DNA of 64,000 nt. Source: Phocoena phocoena (taxonomy: Eukaryota > Chordata > Mammalia > Artiodactyla > Phocoenidae). Position 1 is the first letter of the stretch. Each line of letters starts with the position of its first letter. This document shows, one piece after another, positions 12,166 to 27,235 of the stretch. The position numbers were made by a program, and so were the translations under genes. The notes under the pieces are model-generated. The model made no database searches and was not told the origin of the DNA. It worked only from the letters and a program-made list of their open reading frames with translations. The stretch covers positions 146,960,288-147,024,287 of the forward strand of contig NC_089219.1 of the NCBI RefSeq assembly GCF_963924675.1, given 5' to 3'.

Positions 12166-12854
12166 CTAACCCCCCACCCCTCCTGTCCCCCAGGGAGACC
12201 CCATGAACTTCTGTGGTGACAGCTCCTTGGGGCCTTCAGAGCCTCAGAGATCAGCAAGAGTGGTCTCTCCTCAAACCAAGTAGAAGGGCAGGTGGCCCGG
12301 GAAGGCTGCGGGGTCTTGAGCTGACACCGCCCCTCAGAGAGAGACGTTCAGGAGCCCCCGCCAGTGTGAAGCCAACAGAAGAATGCTGGAGATGCTGATG
12401 GCCGTGAGAGTGTAATTTCTCCACTCCAAGTGCCCTCTCCTCTCCACATGTGCTTTCCCGTGGCTCTGAAACAGTGCCCACGAATAAAGCATTATCTCCA
12501 CACTCTGCCAGCAAAGCCCAGCCCAGGGGAAAGGAAATCTTTAAAGGTGAAATCACCTAGAGAACAAATCTTTGTTTCAAACCACGGGGCACAGTTTTGA
12601 CATGACAAGCAAGCGTTCCCCACTCCCTGGTGTTCTGCTTGGAGAGAAGAGGATCGAACTTAAACCTGCATTTCTACAGCAGTCTTGTTTTACTGAACCT
12701 GAAGGAGAAGTACTTAGTGAGCGCTCTGCCTAAGCATTGGCTGTCTGAGTTTTCCTCTGCCTCAGTCAGTCCTCCATCCCCACTCCCCGAAAGCATGCTC
12801 ACTTCCTTGACATCCTACAGCCCCAGGGCAAGAACGCAGAGGCACATAGAGGAC

Positions 12855-13010
12855 GGGGACCTGCGTTTATTGAGTCCCTTACTGGGGCCAGGTGCCGTCC
12901 TGAGGATGTGTACTGGTAGATATATAATTTCATTGAATCCTCATAAGGCAACATTAGCAGCATGCTTTTTTACAGAAGAAACTGAAGTGTAGAGCAGTTA
13001 AGTCACTTGG
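12855..13010 (-). repeat. MIR SINE
   Basis: Reverse MIR: tttattgagtcccttactgg, ccaggtgccgtcctgagga, tttcattgaatcctcataa, cagaagaaactgaagtgtag. Confidence 0.65.
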
Positions 13011-13599
13011 AGAGGAAGGAACTGGGATTTCAACTGTTTGACCTCCTCTTTCCAGTGCAGAGCATGGGGGCATGCAGAGGGGTGGGATTGGAGCAGAGCT
13101 GTCCTGGGCAAGGTGAGATTTGAGCTGGGTTTTGAAGGAGGCTGAGGGACTTCCAAATTCGGAGGTGAGCACCAGATGCAGAGGCAAATGTCCCGTGCTG
13201 AGGCGGAGAAGCAGGGGTGGGGAAGTAACCAGCACCCCAAGGAAATGTCTTCACTTAACACGTTTGATTTAATGCCCCCCGCTTTGTTCACAGCCTAGGA
13301 CAGGAGAAAGGATTATTTTAGGAACACTCCTGACTTCTCTGGAAAAGTACACTTGAAGGTGTCCTCTTGTGTTACTTCGTGCTTGCTACGTAAGGAGCTT
13401 TGAATGATTTCTTGCAAAAATTTAGTCCAGAGGAATATTTCTCTCCATAGGAAAGGCTGAGAAATTTTTATTTCTTTGGAATATGAGACCCCCATGGCCT
13501 CTTACAGTTCCCATTTTGCCTTGAGTTCCGAGACGCTGAGAGTCAAATTACAAGCCCTTTTGTTTTGGGCAGCTTTATCATATAGGAAGTGATTTGTAT

Positions 13600-13780
13600 C
13601 TAAACTGGGCTCTGGAGTCAGACTACCTAGTTGGAGAGCCCAGCTCTGCAGTTTCCTGGCTGTGCAACTTTGAGCAAGTTATTGATCTTTCCTGTACTGC
13701 AGTTTCCTCATCTGTAAAATGGTACCATAATAGCACTTACATCATAGGGTTTATGTGAGGATTTCAATTAGCTTGAAAAC
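13600..13780 (+). repeat. MIR SINE
   Basis: Well-preserved MIR: ggctctggagtcagactacc, ctctgcagtttcctggctgt, gcagtttcctcatctgtaaa, atggtaccataatagcac, tttatgtgaggatttcaatt. Confidence 0.8.
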
Positions 13781-13794
13781 GTAAAATCGCAACT

Positions 13795-15965
<2,171 letters not shown>

Positions 15966-16139
15966 GATCCCTCACTTGGAAACTTGGGAGGCGGCGTGCC
16001 AGGCACTGTAATAGGGAGTGTGGGGGGAGGAGGCATGACATGGGGGGAACGTGGGTATTTGGTATTTGAGCATCAGTGGCCTTTGAGAGATTCATCTGGT
16101 TGCCTGAGGCAGCTGCAGAACGCTCTTTAGTGGGGGCAT

Positions 16140-16415
16140 GTTTACCTCTCTGAGGGGGCAAGCCCTCATAATAATACCCATCATTTATGGTCATCTATTC
16201 TGTACCAGGCATTTTACATACAGATTCTCAGTTCATCTTTACAGTAACCCTATGAAGTAGTTTTATTATCCCCATTTTGTAGATGAGACACTGACAGCTC
16301 AGAGAGGTTGAGGAAGTTTCCCAAGTCTTCATAGCTGATGAGGTCCATGGAGCCAGCATCCTGGGGTCCCTCTGACTCCAGAACCTCTGCTCTGATCTAT
16401 TTAGCGTCACTTCAT
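16140..16415 (-). repeat. MIR SINE
   Basis: Reverse MIR: atctattctgtaccaggcat, acagtaaccctatgaagtag, ttattatccccattttgtag atgagacactg, cctctgactccagaacctct. Confidence 0.75.
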
Positions 16416-16481
16416 TCCCAATGTTAGTATGTAGTTTGCTGGCCCATTCAGTTGCCAGACACTGCTAGACATTGTGGGCTT

Positions 16482-16499
16482 CTTTTTTTTTTTTTTTTG
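16482..16499. repeat. Poly(T) tract
   Basis: An uninterrupted run of about 17 T with no SINE or LINE body attached that I can see. Confidence 0.85.
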
Positions 16500-18439
16500 T
16501 AATCTTTGGGTGTGCTCTCTTAGGAAACTGAGGCAGGGAGACATTGTTAAACTGAAGTTAGACTTGAGATTCAAACCAAGTATCAAGACATAGATAGTAT
16601 TTTTTTTTCCTAAGGCCTAAACTTTGTTCCTGCTTGATTTGAGAGTATATGATATGCAGCCTCTTTTCTCCCCTGACCCTGAGCCAACTTGCCCTCTTGA
16701 TTATATTCTACTCAGGTTAACCCAAGGATGCTTTGTATTCCTTCAGTGTGTGCCGACAGATGGTGGGAGGGAGGCTGGGATAGAGATTCAGTGGGGGATG
16801 GAGGCTGAAACTGTTTGTCGAAATAAGTTTTGGATTCCTAGTGTCCACTGAACTCTACAGACAGGATTATTATTCTGTTCCTTGCCTTTCTCATCCACAG
16901 AGACATGAGATTTGACTGTGTGTAAGGAACAGCACACATTAAGGGCAAAGCCATTGCTTTAGTATCACTGCAGGGAAAGGATACTTATCTCTACCTTTAA
17001 TACTATCAATGTCCCCAATAAAGAGGACTTTCCTTTAGCGATGGCTCTCTCAGGACATTTGCCTGGCTGGGAAGAAGAGTCACTAGTGACTAGTGGGCTT
17101 TCCTTATTTGAATTTGAATTTGATCCTTTGGTGTAGGGCATCTTTCACCCATTCCCTTCACTGATAACTCACCATATGCCTTTCCAAGGAGTCTAGCCTC
17201 AGACCAGTGCCATCTCCCTTACATATTCACGCTCAGGGCTTCCTTATTGACACCTCACCACGCTCCCCCCACCCCCACCCCAAGCTAAATAGCTGCACTG
17301 TTAGGGGTTGGGTTTGGACACCTAGGCATGGAGGTAGGAAGAGCTGCAGAGGGTGAGGAAGGCAAATGATTACTTCCCAGCCCCGTCTCATTTCTCCTCA
17401 GCCTGGGCTTCTAGTGGGGAAGCTTGGTTCAACTTTGATTTATTTGGTCAATTGACTACTTCTCCAAGTCCAGCCCTCCGCCTCGGGCCCTCCTGGGCAT
17501 CCTGCCAGCTCTAGCCAGCAGCGTGGATGGGGCCTCTGCAATAGCTCAACAGCTTCAGATTCAAAGTGGTTGCTGCCCTCAAGCTGTCCAGACTTGAAAA
17601 AGCGGGTATCCCCAGGAGCCAGATTGGGTCCAGAAAGTAGGTCCAAGCTTGACGTCCTAAAGAATCTTTGACATTTCAAGAGACTCTTATTCTTTAAAAG
17701 GACAACACAGGCCCTTTGAATGAACTTGACCTCTGGGCCAAGAGGTGTAAGAGAGTCCACACTCTTTTTCCCTTGGAAACTTCAGAGTTTTGTTGTTTTC
17801 CTCTAATTAGAGTACCTTCTGCTCAATGAACTGAAATCAGTTAGTTCTTGTAGAGAGGGTTTAAGCATCCAATAGCTATTAGAACTAGATCTTTAGTGTC
17901 CTTTGATGCCTTTCAGTTCAATTCAACTGAAATTTATTGGGGCAACTGTCACAGAGGTGGGGAATGCATCACTGGATCGAATATGAGCCCGGCCTTCAAG
18001 GAGCTGCTGCAAGGAGTTCCTCAAGGAGGAGACTGACATTATTTAAAAGGCACCAGTCACACTGCTTGGCAACTGTTACCACAGAGAGAATACAGGTGCT
18101 TCTAGAAGGTTATAGGACGTGTAACTATTGAGCAGCTACTGTGTACCCAGTGCTCCAGTGAGAACAGCCAGGGAATCCTTAGTTACCATAAAACAGGAGG
18201 CTTTTGGAAAAAGCCCAGAACTCATCCATCTCATTCCTTTGGTCTCTAGTCTCTTGTTATCAGTTCACTCATTTACACTCTGCTCATTTGTTTGCTCCTT
18301 CCAGTTCTAACATTCCACCCCCATTCTCTGTTTCATTTTAGCACAGACTCCAAAAATGAGGAAAAGGGTCAGGACTCATAACTGAATGTGTTCAGTATGT
18401 GTTAAAAATAAAACCCTTTCTAATAAAAGTTTTCTAGAA

Positions 18440-18668
18440 AAGTGTTTTTCAGACTTTCCTGACTCAATGTATATTGTATTATGAACTAATAAACACATGT
18501 GCACACACACAATTATACATAAAACTCAGCACTGAACTCTTGCTGCATGAAATGCAACCTCGTGTTTTCTACTAGATTCTATTCACTTTCATTGAAAAAG
18601 AAATTGACTGTCATGACCCACTAAATTACTTACTTGACCTGCTGTCAGCCCGCAGTTTAAAAACATGG
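18440..18668. mobile_element. hAT-like MITE with terminal inverted repeats
   Basis: The ends are imperfect inverted repeats: agtgtttttcagactttcc at the left, and cccgcagtttaaaaacatgg at the right read on the other strand. Internal text (gactgtcatgacccactaaa) is typical of a small hAT family. Family name uncertain. Confidence 0.5.
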
Positions 18669-18920
18669 TTCCACAAACACATACGATCTCTCTCCTGGAT
18701 TGAAAGCTATGCCGTCCCCTGAGGACAGAGAATATACTAGATGATCTCCTGTGTTCTCCTTTCCCTCTGAGGTTCTCTGCCTGGTTTTTGAGGTGATACC
18801 CTCCTAATCTCCTTTTGGAATTCTCTTAGAAATCACTTCGTGGCTTCTCTAATTTAGTTTCTTGGCTCTTTGAAATAAATTCAAGCCTTTAGCCTGTGCA
18901 TTTTATTCATTAGATTTTTT

Positions 18921-19123
18921 TTTTTTTTTTTGCGGTACGCGGGCCTCTCACTGTTGTGGCCTCTCCCGTTGCGGAGCACAGGCTCCGGACGCGCAGGCTT
19001 AGCGGCCATGGCTCACGGGCCCAGCCGCTCCGCGGCATGTGGGATCTTCCCGGACCGGGGCACGAACCCGTGTCCCCTGTATCGGCAGGCGGACTCTCAA
19101 CCACTGCGCCACCAGGGAAGCCC
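18921..19123 (-). mobile_element. CHR-2-type SINE, antisense
   Basis: Poly(T), then gcggtacgcgggcctctcac, to the 5' end ccaccagggaagccc. Target duplication tagatttttt on both sides (18911-18920 and 19124-19133). In intron 9, opposite in orientation to the copy at 10653-10876. Confidence 0.93.
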
Positions 19124-19504
19124 TAGATTTTTTAAAAAGTAATCTTCTTCTAGTTTTTCATAGATATCAGAATAAAAAGTCACAGGTCCTCATTCTGTCC
19201 CTGCCCCAGTGGTACTCTTAGCATCCGCAAGTAAGTTGTTATCTCAGTTCTGTGTTAGTTGACCAATGTAAATGAGGGATGAGCTTTCATCAGGGCTCAG
19301 CTTGAGTGTGATCCATCTCTCTGTGTTTCCATCCTATAAGTGCAGTGTTTAAATGCTCCTGTTTCACTGTGATTTAGAATCCCTGTAGTAACTTTTATGC
19401 GTTTTGCATTTTAATACTTAATTTATATTTTAATCTCAGATCATCTTGTATCTTTTTGTTTTGCTTTGGTTCATCGTATTGGGCAAGACAGATGTTTTTG
19501 TTGC

Positions 19505-19640
19505 CAGGCTACACTGAGTAGTGGAAAGAGCCCTGGACCTGGGACTGGAGATGTAACTGTAACCCCAGTTCTGCACTAACTCCCTGCAGGAGTTGCCACT
19601 AACTGGTTAAGTCTCCAAGGCCTCCTGTGGTTCTGCTAAG
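19505..19640 (+). repeat. MIR fragment
   Basis: The segment gtggaaagagccctggacct gggactggag, then ccccagttctgcactaact and ggttaagtctccaaggcc, follows the 5' half of MIR. Confidence 0.55.
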
Positions 19641-19769
19641 ACCATCACACTGCCGCAATTGCATGTTTACTCATCTGTCGCCTATGAGCTGAGGTCCTTT
19701 GGTTTCATATCTCTGGCATGGCCCAGCACATGGAAGGTACTGGAGGCTGTTTGCTGAATTGAGCTGAAT

Positions 19770-20800
19770 TGAATTGAAAGGCAGAGGCTGGGCTGTGAAG
19801 GGCCCCATGGTCCAGAATAAGGGGCTGGACTTTATCTTGGGGGGATGAGGGGCCCAGAGAGGGTTTTAAACATGGGAGTGACATGAAGATTTGGGTTCCA
19901 CAAATATCGAGGCATGGAGGCTAACAGGGAGGCTCAGGTGAGAAATCATGAGGGCCTGAGTGAGGTGGTGGAAGGGAGATGGGGAAGAAGAGCCAGAGAG
20001 AGCGGGAGAGGGGGAACCTCCAGGATATGGAGCTGAGAACCCTGAAGGGCAGCAGTGGGACGTGGGCTGGAGAGGCAGATCTGGGCTAGCCTGTTGACGT
20101 TTCTAAATGTGAGCCTGAGGAACTAGGTAGTGGGAAACCACCAAGGGTGGTGAGTAAAGTATGACACTGTTAGAGCTGTGATTTGCAAAAATTAACGAAT
20201 TTGACATAGAGACAAGGAGACCATTAGGTGACTGCGGCTTATAGTACGGATGAAAGGTGTTATGGTGTGGGCAGGAGAAACCGAGACAGGAGTCGGGCTG
20301 CCAAATAAAACAGATATCCAGTTAAATTTGAATTTCATATAAACAAAGAATAATTTTTAGCTGAAGTATTTCCTAAATATTGATGGGGCATGTGTTTGCT
20401 AAAATGTACCCATTTATCTGAAATTCAGATTTAACTGGGTGACCTGTATTTGCTGAAGCTGGCATGGAAGGGTCAGGTGGCTGAGACATTCTGGGAGGAG
20501 AGTCTGAAAGGTTGTAAATAATAGGATGTGGGGAGCGGATACAGGGAGGTGAGAGGGGACTGACCCCCGGTGGGTGGAGAGATGGAGGCACCGGCAACAA
20601 AAGAAACCAGTCAGGAGGAAGAGGTGGTGAGAGGGAAAGGTGTGAGCTCGGTTTGACTTGTTGCGTTTAAAGGCCAGTGGGGTATCCAAGTGGAGTGTTT
20701 AACAGCTACTCAGAAAGGCAGGTCTGGAACTGGGAAAAGAAGCCAGGGCTCAAGACAGAGATTTAGGATTCAGAGGAAAGAATAGGAACCTGGGGAGAAA
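19770..20800 (-). mobile_element. L2 LINE 3' region, antisense, interrupted by a MITE
   Basis: The left part contains gggctgtgaagggccccatg, ctggactttatcttgggggg and gggttttaaacatgggagtg. After the MITE at 20311-20446, L2-like text resumes around 20590-20800 with gccagtggggtatccaagtg. Confidence 0.55.
20311..20446. mobile_element. Palindromic MITE-like element
   Basis: The left arm cagatatccagttaaatttg (continuing aatttcatataaac) pairs with the right arm, whose complement reads caggtcacccagttaaatct (continuing gaatttcagataaat). About 136 bp of mostly self-complementary sequence. No coding capacity; family not named. Confidence 0.65.
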
Positions 20801-20859
20801 AAATAGGTGCAGAGTTAATAGAGCTTTCTAAAGGAAATTCTCATAACTTTAGAGCCCAG

Positions 20860-21170
20860 ACAGAGGGTACTGGTTAAATCAAAAAATATGGTAAATCAGG
20901 GCAGTTGTTATGATGATGGTATAAGAAGTTTGATTGGAATGCAAAATGTTTCAAATATAATGTTAAGTGGAGAAAAAAGCAGAATATATAACTATATATG
21001 CAGTAACTGTAACTACATAAAAATGCATATGAGTGGAAGAAAGATGGAAAGTGTACCAACACGTTAACTGAAGCTTTCTGCATGGTGGTCTTAAGAGCCA
21101 ATATTTTCTACTTTTTCAATATATTTCATTTATTTTATACAATGCACACATATCCTTTTATAAACAAAAG
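20860..21170 (+). repeat. LINE-like 3' end (probable old L1)
   Basis: Text such as aatataatgttaagtggaga, aactatatatgcagtaac and gtaccaacacgttaactgaa resembles a common LINE 3' end. Assignment is tentative. Confidence 0.4.
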
Positions 21171-21789
21171 GGGAAAAATCAAGTCAATTTTGAATTCTTA
21201 TCTGTAGCCATCCTGGAAAATTATCACCTGCTTTCAGTGGAAGATTTGTGATCTGTTCACTTAGTGGAGAGACATTTGGCTAATTTAATTTTATCTAACT
21301 GCAGTTGTGAAGAACAGAAGGAGAATTGTCATGATGTTTCCAAGCCACTGCTTTAATGTAACCATTTATGTGTGGGCCCCCCTTCAGATAGCTATGCCAA
21401 CATTGTTTCCTCAGACTCAGTATAGTCTCCACGAGGAAGGCTGGTGACCCATATTGGGGTGAAATTTTAATTCCGTTAAGGAGACCATTTGTATCATAGG
21501 GTAATTTCTAACATCCATCATTTTTATTTCTTCTTTTTAAATAGGTCCATAAATTTTCAGCTCAGCATTAAGCTGGATCAGAGGGAATTACAGGAGTTTT
21601 TCTGAGCAGGTCAGCAAATTCCTTCTGGAGCCAGGCTGACAATGTAGCCACCTGAGGACACCAAGGTTCTTGCACTTGGACTGGGGGCCAGTCCTGTCCT
21701 CAAAGTCATCCATCCTAAGTCATTCATAGTCTTTCAAATCCTGTCCCACCTTACATTATTCCACTCAGACCCATCTTTTCATTGATCTG

Positions 21790-22830
21790 TTGATTAGTTC
21801 ATTCCATAAAAATGCCAGGTGTAGTGCTGGGTCTTGGAGATACAACAGTGAACCAAACATACACTCCTGGCATAGAACTAACAGTCTCACCAGGGAAACA
21901 GACAAGTGAATATGCAGTTTCACGTATAAAATAGAGTGCCAAGAGTTGTAATAAGAGTACGAACAGGATGCTATGGGAGCTTATAAGACAGGCATCTAAT
22001 TCAGCCCAGCCAGAAGAAATCAAGGAAGGCTTCCTGACAGAGGTGGTATCTGAGCTGAGACTTCCATGATGAACCGAATTCCACCAGGTGCGTGGGAGCG
22101 GGGTGTTCTGAGCATAGGGGATTAAAGAGAGAGTGTTCCCTGGCAGAGGGGCAGCATCTGCAAAGACTTTAAAAGAGAAGAGTCACAAAATCGCATTTGT
22201 GTTTAGAAAGATCATCCTGGCTGCTGTGAAGAGAATGGGTAGCAGGCAGGGAGACCAGTGAGGAGGATGCTGAGAGAAGAGAGAGGCCTGAACTGACTTA
22301 ACAACAGTGGGAATGGAGAAAAGTAGACAGATCCAAGAGATCTCTGATAAATAAAATTATCAGAGCTTGGTCATTTATTGAATATGGAGACAAGCAAGAG
22401 GGTAGAGTCTGCAGTGACTTGGACAACTTTCACAGGGAGGAGAAACACTGGAGGATGGGCAGGTTTCCCTGGGAGCAGGACCAGTTCCAGTTTTGAATCT
22501 GTGGATTTGAGCTAAGTGCAAGTATCCAGTGGGAGGTTCTATGGACTCGGAAGAGAGATCGAAGCTCGAGGTATAAACCTGGGGATCACTGAGATCCGGG
22601 TGACAACTGAAGCTAAGGGAGAGGCTAAGGAAACTCGAGGAGAGAGAGGAGGGTAAGAAGCAACAAGGTCTAGAGCAGAGCCCCAAGGAATACCAGTTAA
22701 TATAGGACACATGTAGGAGTCCTAGATGGACCGCCATCAGACGGGGAGAGACCAGGAGAGTGGGATGTCACAGAAGCCAAGGAGGGGCAGAAAAGGGCAT
22801 TCTCAAACGCTACAGAACCACATTTCAGTG
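21790..22830 (-). mobile_element. Long L2 LINE 3' region, antisense
   Basis: One of the longest L2 stretches here: gtagtgctgggtcttggaga tacaacagtgaa, aaggaaggcttcctgacaga, gaaagatcatcctggctgct, gtgggaggttctatggactc, accaggagagtgggatgtca, in the expected order for reverse L2. Confidence 0.7.
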
Positions 22831-23859
22831 ACTAGAAGATGCCATGGATGATAAGACACACCAGTATTCTATGGCCCACTGAGAAACAATGCTGCCAGTT
22901 AAACTGTGACATATCATTGATTGTAAGGCACCTTCTGATTTCAGAGATAAAAAATGCTAAACAACTTAAGTATATCTTAGAATCAAAGAGCTTTAATATG
23001 TTGAGGACTAGAAACTATCTTTTAGGCTGTTGACAGGAAAAGAGTTACTGACCACGGTGAGAGTAATGGTGAGTATAGGGTCAGAAGCAAGATTAGAGGA
23101 GCTTGAGAAATGAAGAGGGTGGGAGTTGGGTTCAGGGGTGCTTCATAATTTGCATACATCTCTCCCAGAGTTCTGAACCAAGAGAGAGATAATAAGTAAG
23201 ATGGGTACCAGTCAAACTATCACCTTTTATTTTTGTGATAAAACTAATATCAGAGAATATGCATTATATTTGCATCCAAGAAGGCTTCCCAATATTAAGC
23301 CCCAGGATTAGACCCACCCTTGTGTTGCTGACCAGCACAAGCCTACCCCTGTGAGGGTCCGCCCTGTATCTCTGGTGGCAGGAGGGACAGAGGGAACAAG
23401 CTCCTGCCAGGCAGATCCCAAGGAGAGCGAAGGGGCTGGCCTGCACATATGCAGGGTCTTCTCCCAAACTCATCAATCAGATGAGGGCACGAGGGAGGCC
23501 AGGAGTGTGGTGCACCTGAAGCTGTCTTCTGGACAGAAAACATCAGGAATGGAACAAATCATTCCCCCCTTGATAGTCAGAGCATGGAGGCAGTGTAAAT
23601 AACACAGCCAAGAAATTGAGCCCTGAAAGAAAGGAGAACATAGCCCAAACCAGCTCTCTTCATTCCTGACCATCCAGCTTTCCCCCTGCTGTTTGAAGGG
23701 ATTTCCCTTCTCTTTCATGTATCTGAATTCTCTTGCCTCACTGTAGAAGGCTAGCTCCGTTCCCTTTTTCTCTATAAAATCTCTCTAGTTCTGCCCAGAC
23801 TAGCCTCCCACATACCTTGGTATTACATTTTTGTTTGTTTTAACTTCACTCTTACATAC

Positions 23860-23965
23860 ATGTAAGTTTTGTCTCATATTGTAAGCCCCTTGAATGCAGA
23901 GATGATGTCCTTTTTGTTCTATCTCCCTTAATTGCTGGAACGTTGCCTGATCCATAATAGGTCAG
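23860..23965 (+). repeat. L2 tail
   Basis: The segment gtaagccccttgaatgcaga, then gttgcctgatccataatagg, matches the last ~100 bp of L2. Confidence 0.6.
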
Positions 23966-25124
23966 GCCAAATTGCTGAACTGGTTTGAATTGTGTGCAGA
24001 AGGGTGGTGAGACGTAACCCCACCTTTGGGAACTCCCAATCTCATAGCTGCCTGGGAGAATCAGAGGCAGTTCACATCGCACCTGGTGTATGACGTTACA
24101 GATTCTCGTGTGGGTTTCATTAACCAGATATGTGGCTGAACCACAGCATGGTCCCATCCCTAATACAGAGATGGTTTGCAGAAGAGCAGAACAATTGTCC
24201 TCTTCTGTACCAACTTCAAAAGAAAACAAATGTTTCTTGAACGTCTCTGAACTCTCCTACAAAGCCTAATATGAGACCAAACCTTTCTAGAAGGAGACGC
24301 CCCTCTGAGAAGTGGGGTGAACACACCTGGAGCCACGCCTCCTGAGCATCTCCTTCCCTGCTTTCTCTGTCAACAAAAAAAATCCAGTAAAACATGTTGG
24401 CTCAGCACCTGACATCACAACACAATCCGATACGATCTGGCACTTAAAGCTAAGGCTTTATTCCTAGTAGTAGATCTTCATGGCTTGGATGGGAAGGCAA
24501 ATGGATGAGATTTCCACCATGTCTGTCTGTCTTTGATGTACATTCTCATGTCTCTAAACTACAGCAGATGAAGCAGAGGTCACAGACTGCCAGCAGCTTT
24601 TTTTTTTTTTCCAGTGAGAACAAGAAGGGCTTGGTGGTTTCACTACAGATAAGAGGAGGCAAAATTTATGAGGTGTCAGAACTCTGCTTAGCTGCTGTCC
24701 CCCATGGTCTCAGATAATGCAAGGGAAATGTCCATAAGCGCATGCGGGAGAGTTAACTATTCCAAAATTAGCTTGAAAGCCTGGACTTTAGCACCTTTGG
24801 GGCGAGGTACATGGTGGATGCCTGAAACGGGGTCCCTGGCCAGTGCCTGGCCTCATGCACAGGGACCCCTCAGCAGATCCTGGTTCCCTGTCCATAGTCA
24901 GGGCTGGTGTGGGAGGTGGGTGGGTACCACCAAGGTGTTTAGCTCAAGTCATTGTAGCTTTTTCTCTGAATGTGCTGCCAGAGCCTCCATCGTCATGTCC
25001 ATCCGATTCTTCAGAGGTGCAGAAGCCCATGCTTTTTCCTGGAGCAGGTGAAGAAATCAGATGTGTGTATACCTGCCCCCGCAGAACCCAACACACTGTA
25101 CTGCCCCAGTGGACCGTGGACTCC

Positions 25125-25580
25125 TGAATTGGCTAGGATGTGGATTCAGCTGCTCCAGCAAAAACCCGAAATAATAGAAGCTTACACAAGACAGAAACTT
25201 GTTTTTCTCTCACGGAGCCAGCTGTCCAGGCATAGAGGGCTGGAGTGGTGACTTCATGGTGTCAGGCACCCAACCTCCTTCTAGCCTGTTGCTTCATCCT
25301 AACGAGGTTGTCACCTTGGCTTCCTGGCCCAAGAGAGCTCACATCTTGTTCCAGCCAGGAGGAAGCGGGGAGAGGGGAAGGACAGGGCATGACCCTAGAG
25401 GTGGCACACATCCCTCTGCACCCCTCCCCTTACCAGAGCTCAGACAAATGGCCACATTTCGCTGTAGTGCAGTCTTTCTTCTGGTCATCTTTGTGCCCAG
25501 CTATAAGGCATGGGTTTTATTTCCATAAGAGGAGAGAATTGGTTCTGGGGAACATGTGGATTCCTAGGCCATGGCTCCTT
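25125..25580. repeat. Unclassified old interspersed repeat
   Basis: The segment aagcttacacaagacagaaa cttgtttttctctcacggag, followed by a region ending gttctggggaacatgtggat, has the layout of an ancient LTR or DNA element in reverse orientation. I cannot name it; it could also be unique sequence. Confidence 0.35.
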
Positions 25581-25774
25581 AAGGTCAAGGCTGTCCCTCA
25601 TCTATCCTCTTTCCCATCACCTAGCATGGTGCCCGCCCCAGGTAGAGCTCCCTAAATGTTGACTGAAGAGGAGGCTGCGTGAGAGAGGGGATGCAGAAGA
25701 CAACGCACTGGGAGCATTTCGTGGCCTCTCCCAATGTGGAGGCTGCATGGCAGTGGGGGGAAAGCCGGTGGGTC

Positions 25775-26065
25775 ACAGACAATCATTTAAACCTCTCTGG
25801 AGCTCTCTCTTCTCTTTCAAACGGGGCTGATGATCCCTGTGGGATTTGCCTCCCAGGGCTGTTATAGAGGACTCTTCTTTCACTGTGACTACTAGTTTTT
25901 GAGCACCTACTCTGTTCCAAGCACAGTGCTAAGTGCTTTGTTCACATTATTTCATGTAATACTTAAAATCGCCCTGTGAGGCGGGTATTATTACCCACAT
26001 TTTCTAGCTGAGTGAATTGAGACTGGGAGAGGTTAGTAAGATGCCTAGTGCCTTTGCTTTGTTTA
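25775..26065. repeat. Two MIR fragments in opposite orientation
   Basis: 25775-25870 is sense MIR (aatcatttaaacctctctgg, caaacggggctgatgatccc). 25890-26065 is antisense MIR (tgagcacctactctgttcca, agcacagtgctaagtgcttt, gtgaggcgggtattattacc). Confidence 0.65.
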
Positions 26066-26929
26066 TGCATCCAACAACCATTGAACGCCAGCTGTGTGCC
26101 CAAGACCCTGCTGGGGACCCGGCAATGACAGGGATGAAGAGTGTTTGCAGAGTGCAGGGGCACACGTAATGGGGAGCTGCTCTGGTCAAGGGTCAGAGAG
26201 GAGGTGTGGGTGTAGTTCGAGGCATGAGAAGGAGTTATCCAGACCAAGGAGCAGGGCGGAATGTCTGAGGCTGTGCTGAGACAGCCCGGAGGTGAGCCGG
26301 GAGCCGGACTTGGAGGGAATCTGAGAACCCACTGTGACTAGAGGCAGAGAGCGAGGGGGAGGGGCTGGCAGGGGCTGCTCCAGCACCCAGCAAGGCGGAC
26401 CTGAGCTTGAAGCCAGCTTGTCTGGCCCTGAAGCCTGTGTCGAGAGCCTCATCCCCCTCAACTATCCAGTTCAGTGGGTGTGCACAGTCTGCTCAGGACT
26501 TGCCTGGAGGGTTTAATCCAGCTTCTTTGTTATGTCCCATAAGCAGAATTATCCCAAGGGCCAGGAGAGAGAATGGCTCTCCCTCAGAGCCTCCCTCGAC
26601 TATGCCAGGATCTCTGCAGCCACATTTCACCGTCCTGAATCAGTGAGTGACAAGGCCCCTCTAGTCTCGAGATGGCTTGAGGGCAGAGGACTTCCTGATG
26701 CCCCAGAGAGGAGGAATAAAGGCACTAGGGATGGCCCTCACTGCAGTCTATATTCCTGGCACCTCTGCTCACTGTAGAGTCTGGAAGGTGCTTAGATGAG
26801 TTTGCAGCTGAATGAGGAGACCAGGCATTTTCGTCAAAAGATTACAAAATATACTGTCCACGCTCATCCCTGCAGGCAAGTGAAGGAGCAGATAATCTAA
26901 AACCTGGAGAACCCAGAGGCTTCCGAATG

Positions 26930-27235
26930 GCTTTCAGTCCTGCTAAAGGGACATATCCTGTGCCTCAGGGCCTTTGCACGTGCTGTTCCCTCTCCCTGGA
27001 ATCATCTGTGCTACGTTTTTATGCTGATTCACTGGAACTCATCCTTTAGGTCTCAGCTCAGACGCCACGTGTTCCTGGAAACCTGAGCTTGAGCCGGATA
27101 CCCCTCCTGTACTCTCCGCATCATAGCCCCTAACATGTTAGAATCACCTGAGTCTCTCTGAACTCCACTGCATCTGTCATCCCACTGCTATACCTCAGCA
27201 CCCAGAACAGTGGCTGCCAAGAATTGCATGAGTAA
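26930..27235 (+). mobile_element. L2 LINE 3' region
   Basis: The phrases cctcagggcctttgcacgtg, ctgttccctctccctggaat, ggtctcagctcagacgccac and cagcacccagaacagtggct, in that order, are L2 3' UTR. Confidence 0.75.

Noticed and set aside
16482..16499. Poly(T) tract as the tail of an antisense SINE
   Set aside because: No SINE or LINE body follows it on either side, so only a homopolymer is reported.
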